Shown one piece after another: positions 25,021 through 37,966 of a stretch of 64,000 nucleotides of DNA. The notes below the pieces were generated by a model, which saw only the letters and a program-made list of their open reading frames with translations, was not told the DNA's origin and made no database searches. Positions within the stretch are counted from its first letter, which is position 1. Each line of letters begins with the position of its first letter. The DNA is from Liolophura sinensis (Eukaryota; Mollusca; Polyplacophora; Chitonida; Chitonidae), in NCBI RefSeq assembly GCF_032854445.1, contig NC_088302.1:32889979-32953978 (forward strand). The letters run 5' to 3'. The position numbers and the translations under genes are program-made.

Positions 25021-28000
25021 AGGAGATATTTTCAGGTTTAACCGAAGTTAAAGATTAACAACTTATTTGTAGTATATACCGGTACGTTGAAACCTATTGT
25101 GTCTAATATCCGTTTAGAGCAGATTAGGTTGAAGGAAAATTCCTGTGAGCTTTTCGTTTGAAAATAAAACCACGGATTATTGCCTGGAATTCTACCCGCC
25201 ATTAGATACGTAATTCATCAGCGATGCGATGAAAGACAGAAACCGAATCCACCTGATGACATGTATGAAACATTAAAATACGGAAGCGGACCGCTGTCCA
25301 GCTGTCCTCGTTTCTACGCTCTGTCGAGGGTAAATAGATATTCATTTCTGGCTGTAAAGTATACAAGCACAACGACGGATTATAGGCATTTCTTCAATTT
25401 TCTCATCACTTATCTTTTTTTATATGTAAAAAAAAACAGAAGAACGAAATACTGCTGAGGAGGAAGAACTCCTGCATAATTCATTCAATCTCTTGATCAA
25501 TAATTGACAAATCAGTGAAGTTCACAAGAGAAAACAACCTCGTCAGTTCTTTATAGCCTAGCCCGTTATCTATCCACAGGGTATATTCAACTTGGTTTAT
25601 CCTCTATTAGCTGATATAAATATTACTCGACGGGAATAGAAAATGAAGTGAAACAAAAGGGTTTTTTTTCTCTCTCTCTTTTTCTGTCTCTTGGCTGGAT
25701 TGAGCTACGGACGATGAAGGTTTGTCTTGAGGCAGCTCTCACGAGTTAAGCAAATGTTACTAAATGACGGGATGGTCCCGGGTGAGCTAAAAAGCCTCAA
25801 CGCGCATTGTTACGGAATTTTGTCTTTTCCGTTGTTGTAAGTGGTTCTCCACTCCCGTGAGTTACTCTGACAGGTTACACCGGTGTGTAAGGTAATTAAC
25901 ACACCTGTCCCAGTGTTCCCCTTTGTTGTTAATGAATTTACATGGAACCTGTGGTTAGTGTCGGCAGAAGCTTCCAGACTTGACAGTTAAAAACGTAATT
26001 TTATAGGTGTGAATATGGAAAACCACCAGGTAATCTGTTCATAAGCAGAACTGGTCCTCCATGCATGATTAAATGTAGACCTATATATTAGCCTACATAC
26101 GATCCACTAAGATTGACTGTTTTCTTTTTATTTTCGCATCCAGTTACATGACTACAATCCTTTATAAATCAACGCTTTTTGTTTTTCTTGTCACGACTTA
26201 GTCTACATTGTTTTGTCTTAATTGTTTTGATGTTCATGTCTTTATTTATGTAAGTGAAATGTGATATTTATAGAATATATAATGCTAGGAGCAAACATTC
26301 CAGATTATCAAGTTAGACCAGTGATTTAGAGTCAGGCCTCTGAATCATTCGCACTGGATCAGTTTCTTCATCAACTCTTCACTGCACGGAAACCAGTGGC
26401 CAGGTTAATTTGATTTGTACTAGTTGTTGATTTCCCAAAGTGACTTATGTGTTTTTGACTTGCTTCAACAACGACAGCCAGCATGAAGGAGTCTGGTCGT
26501 TGTTCTGCAGAGCGACTCTGGGTTAGAATTACAGACGTGCATGCTCAGGGCCATAGATCACACACTTTCCTGTGATTAAACGCCATCAACAACCCTATAC
26601 AGTACCAAGCAAACAGCATTGCCAGTTCAGCACGTCTTGCAGCCTCTGTGCACGATGCAATAACATTAACCTTGCTTTGTTTATTCTATAAGCTATTCAG
26701 CGAAGAATGAACTCTTATGAAGCGATTTAACCACTCTTTATACCTGGTCACTGTGTCCATTTAAGTTTTATACCACCATCATGGATCCGTCTTTTTTTTT
26801 AAGTTTACCGTTTTTGTTGTTGTTTTTTTTTAGGTTAACGTTTGCAATTTTTGAGTCAAGAATGCCTGTAGATAGAGTTGGCGCTAAACTTTAACAAATA
26901 AAAGGACCCTGCTTGCTGCGCTTTGAACATGTTCTGTTATTACCCCCACAGAAGCTTCCCGGTAATATCATATTTGAATGATATTCAAATATCACATTTG
27001 AATAGTAGCTAAACTTAAACAAATGCGATGATTCTTTGTTTTTCTTCCGAAAATCTTAAGGCTTATTTTTTATGGATCTCAGATATATGCAAATTATGCC
27101 AATCCAAAAGCTATATTCATGAAGTGGTTTGAAACGATCATGACAGTTTTGACAGTGATTTCGTTAATTGGAGTAAAGCAATAAGTTGTCGCACGGCGAT
27201 GATGTTGATTTTCAACCCCTTACAAATGCACCAAAGTCTACGGGAACAAAGGGTTGGGGGCTCTGTACAGGTCCGTTTACCTCGTGACAATGGCATTGTC
27301 TGAAAGACTAACAATCGGCACTGAAACTGATATTCAGAGATATAACTTTGCAAAGACGACAAAAGCAATTATATTGCATTTAAACATATTCTGTTTGCCA
27401 TCAAAGTGCTATCGATCAAGATCACTTTATGCGGAATGTTTAGAGTGAAGAATAAGTAGGTCGATCTCTTTGAGCGCTTCAGATGCCATTGGAAGGACAG
27501 AAGATTGGAAATTACGTTCTGGTTTTGGCATTCCGAAACACAATGAAGCAGATAATGACATTTTCTGCCTGTTAGGCTTTTCTCTTGTGGTTCTATAAGG
27601 AACCATAGATCTTTATACATCTATACGATGGAACCAGAACCAAAAAGGCTCATTATTATGTTAAGTTGTGTATGGTACGTCTTACACTCGGTCACCAATT
27701 GTAACATACCTCCCCATAAACGTACCACGCTTCTTATTCTTCAAAGCCAAATCTACAGAGCCGTGTTGTATATACCTTTATTTTATCTGGAGCAAATTTG
27801 AGCAAGATCAGATCGCCTCAACTGGCAAATGTAAACCAGGTCAAGAAATGAATTGTAGATCTAGTTAGTACATGCATGCAGGCTGCACATTCTTCATTCA
27901 TATTTAAGCCAGCGCGTTTGCTCTCCTTAACATGCATTTGTTCCTGAAAGGTTTCATTGCCGTCTAGAGGTCCTTACCGCTTTTGCCTTTGTTGTCTGTG

Positions 28001-29384
28001 CGTACCGTCAGTTTTAACGAACATAAATAGGTAAACCGTTCACCCGAAGGGCTGACGGACTATCTAACCACGTGTGGAGCCTTGAGCTATCCGGGGCCAA
28101 ACCTGTACAATTGCCCACTAACGCGCCGATTTGGTATTCAATCAAGTGCCGCTTACTTACAAAGACTACAATACAAACAGACAATATCTAGATCTATAGC
28201 TGATTAATGGTCCTCTTTCAGTGGCCTTAAGTTGGAGCCCGGCCAAGTCTGAAGGAGGTATAAATTTTCACCCCTTGAAAGCTGGTAGGGATTAAGAGGG
28301 TTTGTTGGTTCGGAGCGTTGAAGCGTGACAACCCCGGTAACCCGCCACGATCACCAGCCACAAAAACTCGATCAGGTCAGCTGTTTACATCTATTTTTGA
28401 TCCTATCTTCCGCTCCATTGTTGCCGCAAACTACAGCAAATAACCCTGACCTTCTAAACCAAACACAATGCATGCGTATATCGTACATCACTTCTGAATA
28501 AGGGTTAAGAATACCGGACCAGCTGGTGCTCAGTTCACGCGGGAAACTAAAACCTTCTCCTGTACAGGTGTTTGAACAGAGGGATACACGAAAGCATAAC
28601 ACTGGGCCTTCGCTGATAGCTAACAAATCACTCTTTGTTGGATGTCAAAGGTTAAAAAAACTCTAGGGATGGTACCCATGTGAAAGGTGTCTTCGTTCGA
28701 TTATTGCAGACAGGAAATGCTCAAATTAAATCGACAATCTGGCTATTGAGGGCCTTAAACACACCAAATAATCGCTTTACAATTTCTCATGTTATTTTTA
28801 AAACAACCGTTCTTTGTAATGCGTAGGCGTCGAGAAAATACACAACTAATTAAAACGGATGCACACATACTTCATCGTGTTGAATTATGCCTGCCTCTAT
28901 AGACAGCGTGATTGTTCAAATAATTCGTATAGGACAAGCCTGTAACGCAGTGAAAAAAATGTATTTAAAGAAAATAAATAATTTCGTGGAGCATCAATTG
29001 TTGTGATTGTTTGAGGCATAGTTTTGTCTGAACTTTTGTCTTCAAACTGCTCCAAAGCGAGTGATAAAACCCACATTTTATGTCAGGCTGGCAGATTCCT
29101 GCAGAGGTGCAAATTCACGCGAACTGTCGATACGTGGTATCGTGAACACTGAAATGAAAAAAGCAAAAACTACATTACAACGAATGAATAAATGATTTTG
29201 GCTTAACTACATTGTAATTTAAAACATCCACTGTAGTCTAGGCTATGAACATATGGCTTTACAACATACTTTAATGGAATGAAACTGCTTGTGCAGAATA
29301 GTTTACTGGTTTGATTAAAAACAAGAGATTAATCGTTTCTTCAGCCGTTTTGTAAACAAATCTAAACACACGTAAAACTCAAGA
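25021..29384. other. Long stretch without an identified gene
   Basis: The stretch has an AT-rich palindrome at 26970-26992 (ATATTTGAAT / ATTCAAATAT around GAT) and T-rich runs at about 26792-26832. Frames of up to 92 codons (25180-25458 plus, 27369-27620 minus, 28372-28626 minus) show no recognisable domain. I see no SINE, tandem array or RNA gene. Confidence 0.45.
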
Positions 29385-29545
29385 TACACGGAACGAGGGG
29401 GCGATGGCACTGTCATTGTAATCGTCTTTATTCTTGCTAATGTGCTGCGAGAAAAACCCTAAATGTACACGGCAAGGGGGCCGATAACACCACTGTTGCC
29501 ATCGTCTTTATTGTTGTGAAAGTGCTGCAAGAAGTGTAAGCCGTT
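29385..29545. repeat. Two-copy tandem duplication of about 81 bp
   Basis: ACACGGAACGAGGGGGCGAT (near 29386) and ACACGGCAAGGGGGCCGAT (near 29467) begin two diverged copies. Each continues through CACTGT, ATCGTCTTTATT and TGTG, then GTGCTGC-AGAA. The pair lies just before the longer array at 29.62 kb, whose units it does not match. Confidence 0.6.
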
Positions 29546-29619
29546 GGTGCTGATGGATGACAAATGATGAGAATATACATGTATCAGCCTTAAGACGCTG
29601 CCTCCCCGAGTGTAAAATT

Positions 29620-30850
29620 GTCGTCTACGTGGTATGAGATAGTATCTGAGAGGCAGGCTGTCGTCTGAAGGTTGAAATGTAAGCAGGCGTATATTTATAA
29701 CTCCAAGTGTGACACCGTGACAGTGTATGACTGACGTGTCGTCGTCTGGGAATTGAAATGTTAACCATTGGGGTAAAGTAATATGACACCGTGAGTTTCA
29801 ATTTTACGTCTGATTGTTGAAACATAAACTGTTGTAAATAATGAGAAGCTAAGGATGAGACACTGAGGCAGTGTTTGTCTGACAAGCTGACGTCTGATTG
29901 TTGACATGCTGTAAGGCTAATAACAGAAAGTTAAGCAATGTGACTCTGTGTCAGTGTCTGTCTGACAAGCCTATCGTCTGATTGTTGAAATGTAAACTGT
30001 TGTAAGATAATTAGGTGAAGTTAAGCGACGTGACACTGTGTCAGTGTCTGTCTGACAGGCTGTCGTCTGATTGTTGAAATGTAAACTGTTGTACGATAAT
30101 TAGGTGACGTTCAGCGATGTGACACTGTGTCAGTGTCTGTCTGACAGGCTGTCGTCTGATTGTTGAAATGCAAACTGGTGTAAAATAAATATGTGAAGCG
30201 AAGTGACGTGACACTGTGTCAGTCTCTGTCTGAGGAGCCTATCGTCTGATTGTTGAAATGCAAACTGTTGTAAGATAATTAGGTGAAGCTAAGCGATGTG
30301 ACACTGTGCCAGTGTCTGTCTGACAGCCTGTCGTCTGATTGTTGAAATGTAAACTGTTGTAAGATAATTAGGTGGAATTAAGCGACGTGACACTGTGGCA
30401 CTGTGGCTGTGTCTGATAAGCCGTCGTCTGATTGCTGAAATGTAAACTGTTGTAAGAAAAGGATGAAGTTAAGCGATGTGACACTGTGTCAGTGTCTTTC
30501 TGACAAGTTGTCGTCTGATTGTTGAAGTGTAAACCGTTGTAAGAATAATTAGGTGAAGCTAAGCGACGTGAAATCGTGGGGGTGTTTGTCTGATAAGCTG
30601 TCGTCTGATTGTTGAAATGCAAACTGTTGTAACAAAAAGAGGAAGTTCACCGATGTGACACCGTGTCAGTGTCTGTCCGAAAAAATGACGTCTGATTATT
30701 AAAATGTTGTAAGCATAATAAAAAGAAGTTAACCGATGTGACACCTTGGCAGTGTCTGTCTGACAAGCTGACGTCTGACTGTTGAAATATAGACAGATGT
30801 GTTTTTATTCGGCGCAGGTATAATCAATGTGACACTATGGCATTGTCTGA
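29620..30850. repeat. Tandem array of about 89-bp units, about 14 copies
   Basis: The landmark CGTCTGATTGTTGAAATG recurs near 29662, 29743, 29807, 29891, 29975, 30064, 30153, 30243, 30332, 30425, 30512, 30602, 30689 and 30772. Central units are 89-90 bases apart, and edge units are shorter and more diverged. Each unit also holds TAAACTGTTGTAAGATAATT, GTGACACTGTGTCAGTGTCT and GTCTGACA. GACACTGTGTCAGTGTC is itself partly self-complementary. The minus-strand frames at 29625-29885, 30368-30622 and 30559-30744 are translations of the units and are not genes. Confidence 0.9.
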
Positions 30851-33800
30851 CTCACGCGAAGGTGTCCACCTAGCCTTGATAAGTAAGTTGATGACACCCT
30901 ACGACAGATACCCGCAATCTTTTTCTTGTTTTGAAAGCTGGACGCATCGATTAAACAAACGGCAGATCCTATGAGGCTGTAGGCGATGTTTGTAAAGGGA
31001 AGACTTCCTAAAGGTCAACTGGTGCGTTCGTCTCCTTCAGATTCGGGATCAAAAAGATTTTCGGGGTATGCTGAGAGACGGGGACGGATGAATGGCAGCA
31101 GTATCGAGGTATTTGAGAAGGATTATCGTCTTGAGGCGAACCCATGGCCTGATTACTGAAACCCAATTGCACGAGCCAGCTGAAACAAGGAAAAAAAAAA
31201 GAAATAAAAAAAAGTAAATAAACTTAGTGCACCAACGTTTAGTACACTAAACTTTGACTAGGAGTCGTGAAAAACAACAGTTGATATGAATATAGGCCTA
31301 GACGGATGAGCGAATGGCGGTCTGGACACACTATGCAGGTTACAGCGTGACTTATACTGGAGACATGTCCTCTATACGAGACGCTCTCCGTGGAGCTCGT
31401 TATTTATGTAAGCAGATGAGAGGCATAAACAGCAGAATTATCCGGCAAGGTTTCACAATGACACTGAGCACTGACTGGGGCCCAGGATGCTACATATGTG
31501 ATCCGGCCTCGGATTGAACGTCTGTCTCCGCATTTGCCATCAAACCCGGCCATTCAAACGTTCCCAACAGCGTCATGCATGCCGGATATACAATAGTAAT
31601 CGAAGAACAGCCCTGTGGGAGCAATTATTACAAAACATTTCCCAAAGGACAGGCGCCAGGGAATCGATGATATTTCCAGGCTCGGAATAATCGAAGTGTC
31701 TGGAAGCGGACGATTAGACGACAGTGGAGATTCAAAATGTGATATTGAAATATCATTTTAAATTACGTTTGCCCGTCCTCGTCAAGCCTAGCCTTTTGAT
31801 TTCGTGGCGTGTAGAAGAAGTGTCATCGTTAGCCTAGTCAACCGTCCGTCAAGAGTGCTCTCTGATGATCTGGAGCTCGATGGCTAAAGTCTGTCTGTCC
31901 TTTATACCTCGTGTTCTTACACTTGATTCCTTTATTTATAGCTGGCTATGGATGGAGTTGTTGAAGTTACCTTATCCCCGTCCCACACTTGAGAGGTCTA
32001 CTCACTTCGCGCGCTTTCTTGTAGTTTAATAAGACTGTCCACTGGTGGCAAGTTCTTTTGTCTCCTCCATATGGTTAGAATTCGCGTGAGACTAAAACCA
32101 CGTGAGATCACGTTTGTAAACAGACGGAAGAAGGTTGTGTCAATACGATCGGGCCATCATACTGTACCCGTGCACTCAGTCTCGGTTGTCGTTCTGAGGG
32201 TTAACGTTGAACTGTTGACCGCTTGAGATGTGAGATCGGCAGGTCGGGCGTCACTATTAATCTCTGCCCTGTGTCCACTGCAGTATATACGTGACCCAGT
32301 TGTCTCCCTTTACAACTGCGAACAAGGCTTAAAGCCCTGTGTGACACCCTCGGAATGTCGATATATGTATTGAACATTGTCAGTTGAAACATGTGTACGT
32401 TAAACTATATATGTGTGATAATACGTTTGTATCTTTAATTGTTTACTTTTACATTTGCTACAATTCGCATGTATAGACTGTTTCTCTATATTTTCTCTGT
32501 CCTCCACGATCGAATGCCACCCCAACTACACTGACCTGATGTAAAATGCAGAATATCACGTCTGCTTACAACGATGTGTGCTCAACAACATGGATTGCAT
32601 GTCTCTCGACACGTATAACATTAATGCTTGTTTCAAACGTTTTTATTCAATATTTTTTGTGGTATAGGAACGTGATGAAGAAGCCTGGAGAGAGAGAGAA
32701 AAAAACAAAAAGAAACGATGAATTTATTGCAGCATTCAGGGTACATTTATAAATCTCATTTTCATCATGTTTCTGGAAGTTATGTGGACATTTTCAGATC
32801 GATATACCAGTGATTACAACTGCTTTTTGATTGGTTACTGTGGAGAAATGCATGTCGGGAAGCGAGTAAAGAGAAACTCTCTCCAACAATTTGCCCATAA
32901 TCTATTCTCCGATAAAACTGACTACACACATCAGAAAACGCGATATTTTTTTTGTGTTCCTTTGCACAGTTCGGTTCTGGTTTTTGTCCGACGCGAACGT
33001 GGTTCCTCAGATTGGTACAGATAAAGTAAACCCAATTTGCTTGATGTCGTCTCTTCCCAGAACATCCAATCAAATTATCGCTGCGCCATCTTGCAGATAG
33101 CTATCTGGATCACGTGACCGGAACGTGGCGATGTTCCAACCTATAACTGATTCCATCCACAATCCCCGGGTTACGAACCCGGGGTCGGATCAAGGGAAAA
33201 GTTGTCAAAACACAATTATGACCATAATGAATTATCGGATTGTTTTAATTCGACAGGAGCGTGCATGGCCCATTGTGGGACCAAACACAATATTTGTGGA
33301 GGCTAATGTGTTCTCAGCACCAGAACGTGTCGCACATTACAGCCTGGCGGGAAACATGTTCCTCGTGGGTCGCCATAACCATGACGCTTCGTCCATTCCG
33401 CAAGCAAATATTTGAATACATTAGGCCTCGACGGTTTGATTATCAAACGGATTATTGTTCAAAAGACGCAATCTCTGTCGCATACGTCGGGGCATATCGA
33501 TTCCAATTCAGACAACAGTTCACAAGTATAGCGGTGACTATTACTTGTTGGTCGCTTCGGTACAGTGGCTTATACTTCAATACCATTGTGTTACATTTGT
33601 ACCAACGTTACAATGAGCAGTAGGACAATGGTGCAGATAAAGGCTCACAGACCATCCTCATCAAATACGTGTAGGAACTCATTATGATGTTTTCTTCTTC
33701 ACCCAAGAGATTTATATCCGGATATAACATTTGTATGATTTATTACCTGACTCATTGTCATGCCGTAAAACAATAGCTCAACTGATTGGGTTATATAACG

Positions 33801-36135
33801 TCTTACATACGTATCTGTCCAACGTCACCCGGATTATCATTGCCGTGTCACGTGACCTCATGTGAAGCTATCCCAGATGAATAAGGCCATTGGCACACCA
33901 CCCTGTACATTCCTATTCTATATATATAGTCGTAGTAGACAAAGAATTACGTGCACGATCTCAAGTCTTTGATGGGTATCTAATGTCATGCAAACAGCAC
34001 AGATGGGGAAATATTTGATCAGGCAAGTTCAGTCAGTTATTGACTGTCTTTGACGGTTACGAGTTGCTGTTTGAACCTCCGAAGTGGAAATTAGCTCCAC
34101 ATCGTATATATAGGATTGGAGGCTTTGGGGCCTGTTGTCCAGACCAGAGCGAGGGAACGGATATCTGAGGGCGCATACGACGGCGGTGGTTGACGTCACG
34201 CTGTTTGATAGGAGCGCGTATGTTAGCTCAGACCGGCTGCGCCAGACAGGGACTCGTCTGAGAGGTGCACACTCGGGGAAATATCACGCCTTTGAAGTTG
34301 TCGGCAGCCATGGCACGGAAATATTAATTATTGCTGTGTTGACTGTTAGCATGTTTGATTAGCGTTAAACGGCCTGTCCCAGCGTCCTTCGCTTTTCATA
34401 ACGCGCCCAGCCGATGTTCGATAGTACATCGGGTAAGCTGGACTAAATTTCATCCACTTGCACGTGATTGCTGGTTTATTGAGTACCACTGAAAACCGTT
34501 CATATTAAAAGTACAATATTAATTAAGCTCCCAAAACCTGCCGGACTCATTTTCATTGCTAACAGTGTACAAAATAATATGTAAATTTAATATAGAAAGT
34601 TTTTCGGTATAAACTAATCGAAGAATAAAAAGCAAGTCAATATAAAAGACAACAACGGGGAGAGTAAAGACTAAGCCCCGAAGACAGTGTGACAGTTAGC
34701 AAACGAAACCATGTAACCGGTAAAATCCGGCCTGTTTTCCATCTACCAAAGTAAAGTACTTCCAAATAAAAAATGAAAGGTTCGATGAGAACAAATAAAC
34801 AGCTGAACACTCCGAGAAAGATTCCTTCTTGTGGGACGTGTTGATAAATTTGAAAAACAAAACTTTTCCATACGTTTTTCCTTTTTTTCAGACACCATTA
34901 TTATGAACCACATTTTGGAGTACATTGGCTTGTCGATGGCGTTTAAGAATATTTTTTTACGCACAATCGCCACAATCGTCATGAATTTACACCCTACTTA
35001 CAAACTGTATTTGTAAAGCGAAATCGTTTTAAACAAGAAGCCCTATGCTGTAGCTGGATATGGTGATCTTCTTGGTCTTGATTATTGTGTGCATTTCTGA
35101 CATGGGCAGTACTTGGTTCCCACACTTCGCGTATCTTTAGTTACGACGAAAGCTACCTATTCTGGGCGTGGATGTGTGAAACTGCAACACCATCACTTGC
35201 GGCTTCTGTCAGAAAAATATTGAATAAAATATTGTGAAGTATTTGAGGGTAATTTTGCCATACATTTTTTTTTTCAATTTAGCACCTTGCCGTTAAGAAT
35301 GCATGTTTGTCTTTATGTTAATCCAAATTACTTACAGCCCCTGGACTGGAAAGAAGTTTCGTTCTTAAAACTTCCTGTTATGATTTGTATGCCTATATAT
35401 TTATCTATCGAGATTGCCACACACTGCAGGAGGACATTGTACATCTCGACGAAGGAGCTTCCAACATTTAAATGGACCATTGCTATTATATGACAAAGAG
35501 TTACAGGCAACCTATATACGAGCACACACGTCTGTGGGTGCCTTGGTTCGAGTATACTAAGTACATGCGGAGTAACAGATATTAGCTATTCTTATGGACG
35601 AGTGGACTGGCATCATTTGCTTTTATCACAACTGATCATTTCACGCGGCTGTGTAGGTATTATTGCCATCTTACATCGGTACATCTGCCATGATTGAAGA
35701 TCAGATCATCTGTTGTTTTTATATCCGCATTTGTTTTATCTAACTACAAATGTCTGGCGCAGACATATCCGCGATGGAATGGTATAGATATTGCCTTCCT
35801 CCATATATATGGAAATGTAAGTGCCTGCACGCCGAGCTTGTATCGTTGGTGTCAAGGTTTGGGCTCAAGCAAAACACGGTGATTTGCTCAGTGCCACTCT
35901 GGATATCTATATGTATTAGTTATGGAGACGAGGAAATCCTAACAAATATAACTCAGCTGTGACAAATAAATCTGGATTCAGACAAAACTCTTGATGTGTT
36001 GGCGACATGAAACATTTGTTACAGCCTTCAGATTTATTTTAAGTAAACAATATCACTCAATCAAAACAAATGTACACAAATACATTTATAGCTATGTGCT
36101 AAATATCTACAATATCTATACATAAAATGTGCGTT
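30851..36135. other. Long stretch without an identified gene
   Basis: The stretch contains a poly-A-rich run (about 31191-31223), a palindrome TTTAGTACACTAAA (about 31239-31252), a bulged inverted repeat at 31734-31759, and the perfect hairpin at 33164-33184. A TATATATA string at about 34107-34113, with a TGACGTCA (CRE-like) site near 34192, is the only promoter-like grouping I noticed, and no gene follows it. Overlapping frames at 33125-33623 (96 and 120 codons) match nothing I know. Confidence 0.4.
33164..33184. other. Perfect GC-rich hairpin, 9-bp stem
   Basis: CCCCGGGTT (33164-33172) and AACCCGGGG (33176-33184) pair perfectly around the three-base loop ACG. It is strong enough to form in RNA or single-stranded DNA. 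Its central part resembles a tRNA T-arm (GGTTACGAACC), but no further tRNA arms are found around it. Confidence 0.55.
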
Positions 36136-36690
36136 TGTGTCATCGATCGTTGTCTTAAGTCCCGTGCGGTTGCCTCTGTGTCCTGGCTGGTTGTCTATTT
36201 GTCTTAGATGGTTGATTGTTGCTTTTGTGTCATCGATTGATGCCTTTGTTTGTCATCGATGTAAGTATGTGTGTCATCGATGGAAGCCTGTGTGTCATGA
36301 ATGGATGATTTTGTTTTTCATCGATGGAAGCCTGTATGTCATCGATGGAAGCCTGTGTGTCATCGATGGAAGCCTGTGTGTCATCGATGGATGCCTGTTT
36401 TTCATCGATCAAAGCCTGTGTGTTCTCGAAGGAAATCTGTGTGTCATCCATGTAAGTGTGTGTGTCATCGATGGATGCCTGTTTTTCATTAATCAAGCAT
36501 GTATTTTCTTGATGGAAGCCTGTGTGCCCGTGAGTCATCGATTGAAGCGGTGTGTCATCGATGAATGCCTTTGTTTTTCAAGGGTTGTCTTCATGTAACC
36601 AAGGGGTATTTTAGTGTAATTAAGGGTTGTCTTTGTGTGTTCAACAGTTGTCTTCATGTAACCAAAGGATGTTTGTAATCAGAGTGTTTT
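36136..36690. repeat. 21-bp-period array, left part
   Basis: The best units (about 36260-36500) are CATCGATGGAAGCCTGTGTGT. Toward 36590-36690 the unit drifts to forms like AAGGGTTGTCTTCATGTAACC, with the same 21-base period. Because 21 is a multiple of three, long frames exist on both strands. The plus frame at 36137-36598 repeats CHRWKPV in one reading. The minus frame at 36230-36538 repeats ASIDDTQ in nine near-perfect heptads. A SINE at 36701-36942 separates this part from the right part. It may be a minisatellite or a decayed repetitive coding exon; no splice signals decide between the two. Confidence 0.75.
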
Positions 36691-36700
36691 CATATAATGA

Positions 36701-36942
36701 GGGGGCTCAGTTTTTTAGCGCGATAGCGCAGCGCAATGACCCAGGAGTCTCCCACCAATGCGTTCGCTGTGAGTTCAAGTCCGGCTTATGCTGGCTTCCT
36801 CTCCGACCGTATATGGGAAGGCCTGCAGCAACCTGCGGATGGTCGTGACTTTCCCCCGGTCTCTGCCCGATTTCCACCCACCATAATGCATAACATTCTT
36901 GAGTACGTCGTAAAACACCAATCAAATAAATAAATAAATAAA
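36701..36942 (+). mobile_element. SINE family B, copy 1
   Basis: The head GCTCAG-TTTTTTAGCGCG is damaged: the CCTCCGTG part at the 5' end and some A-box bases are lost. A B box, GTGAGTTCAAGTCC, a body with GGCTTCCTCTCCG and CCTGCGGATGGTCGTG, and the conserved end ATTCTTGAGTACGTCGTAAA-ACACC follow, then an (AAAT)n tail. TCATATAATGA occurs perfectly on both sides (36690-36700 and 36943-36953) and is an 11-base target duplication. The insertion lies inside a 21-bp-period repeat array and interrupts its minus-strand heptad frame. Confidence 0.9.
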
Positions 36943-37200
36943 TCATATAATGAAGGGTCGTCTTCACTTTACCATGGGTTGTATTCAGGTAACCAATGAT
37001 TATATTTTTGCGGCCAAAAGTTGTGTCTATGTGTTTAAAGGTTGTCTCTGTGCGCCCAAGGGCTGTCTTCATATACCCAAGGGCTGTATTCGTATACCCA
37101 GTGGTTGATTGTACGTCTCCAAGGATTGTTTTTGTGTTCCCAAGGGTTGTCTTCTTGTTCTTAATGGATGACTTCTTGTCTTTATGGTTGCCATTTTGCG
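36943..37200. repeat. 21-bp-period array, right part
   Basis: About 12 diverged units of the type AAGGGTTGTCTTCGTGTTCCC continue the array on the other side of the SINE. Read on the minus strand from 37204, they encode heptads such as TTLGNTK, TILGDVQ, TALGYMK and TTFGRKN, without a stop until the SINE. The pattern (small residue, T/S, L/I/F, then polar residues and T plus K/Q/N) matches ASIDDTQ in the left part position by position, so both parts derive from one array. Confidence 0.7.
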
Positions 37201-37966
37201 CCATTTTGGGAAGATGGTCTAGATGTCTAGACTCCTGTGTCGTTAATCTTTACTGTGACTCTTTTCACGTATTGGGCACATTTACAAAAGTGACGAACAA
37301 AAATGTTAATACTAATGACACGTTTGTCTTACTTGGATAATGCAAAGAAACTGATAATATCATTATGAATTATAAAATATATCAACCTATCAAGACTATT
37401 TCAATAATTCAACGACCTTTAGGTTGACTGAGGGCTGAGAGGAAACTGATGTGGACGTTGTAAACCACTGGCCTAACGAATTTTCCTACATTTTTTGCCC
37501 ACATCTGATGCAGTGTCGTATTGCTGGAAGGGGACAGATCACCGATGAACTTTATGTAAGACGATTTGAATAGCAATTATGTCGATCATGTACTGCTACT
37601 AATATACAAAAAGAACATAAATATAGTATCATGGTTCGCAAATGGTCAAGTCTTTGAGGACATTTTGGAGATTCCCTCTCCAAGGCTAAAGTGGAACCGA
37701 CCCCTATGGTTTGGTTTGATTTAATATGTCCAATTCCATATTCAAAACTGAATTGCTGACACGCTGGTCGTTTGTTCCATGGATGCGGGACACCGGAGTA
37801 AACGAACCACCAGCGTTTTGGATGTAACTGGCGAATTTTGCTTAATATGTGTAAAGGCAATGAGGTTCACCACCTGTCTGTAAATCGAGGCAAACTCAGT
37901 AACTGCTTGGACAGCTGTGCCTTATGTCTACTTTAAGAGCGAGGGAGGAGTCACCAGGGAAGAGCA
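37201..37966. other. No recognisable feature
   Basis: A minus-strand frame of 102 codons at 37552-37860 shows no domain I recognise. I see nothing else before the 23-bp array. Confidence 0.4.

Noticed and set aside
33164-33184. Rho-independent terminator or tRNA T-arm
   Set aside because: There is no T tract and no bacterial context, and no other tRNA arms are found around the hairpin.
34100-34362. Promoter with TATATATA and a TGACGTCA site before a 75-codon frame
   Set aside because: The CRE-like site lies downstream of the TATA string and inside the frame, and the frame resembles no protein; the grouping is probably accidental.
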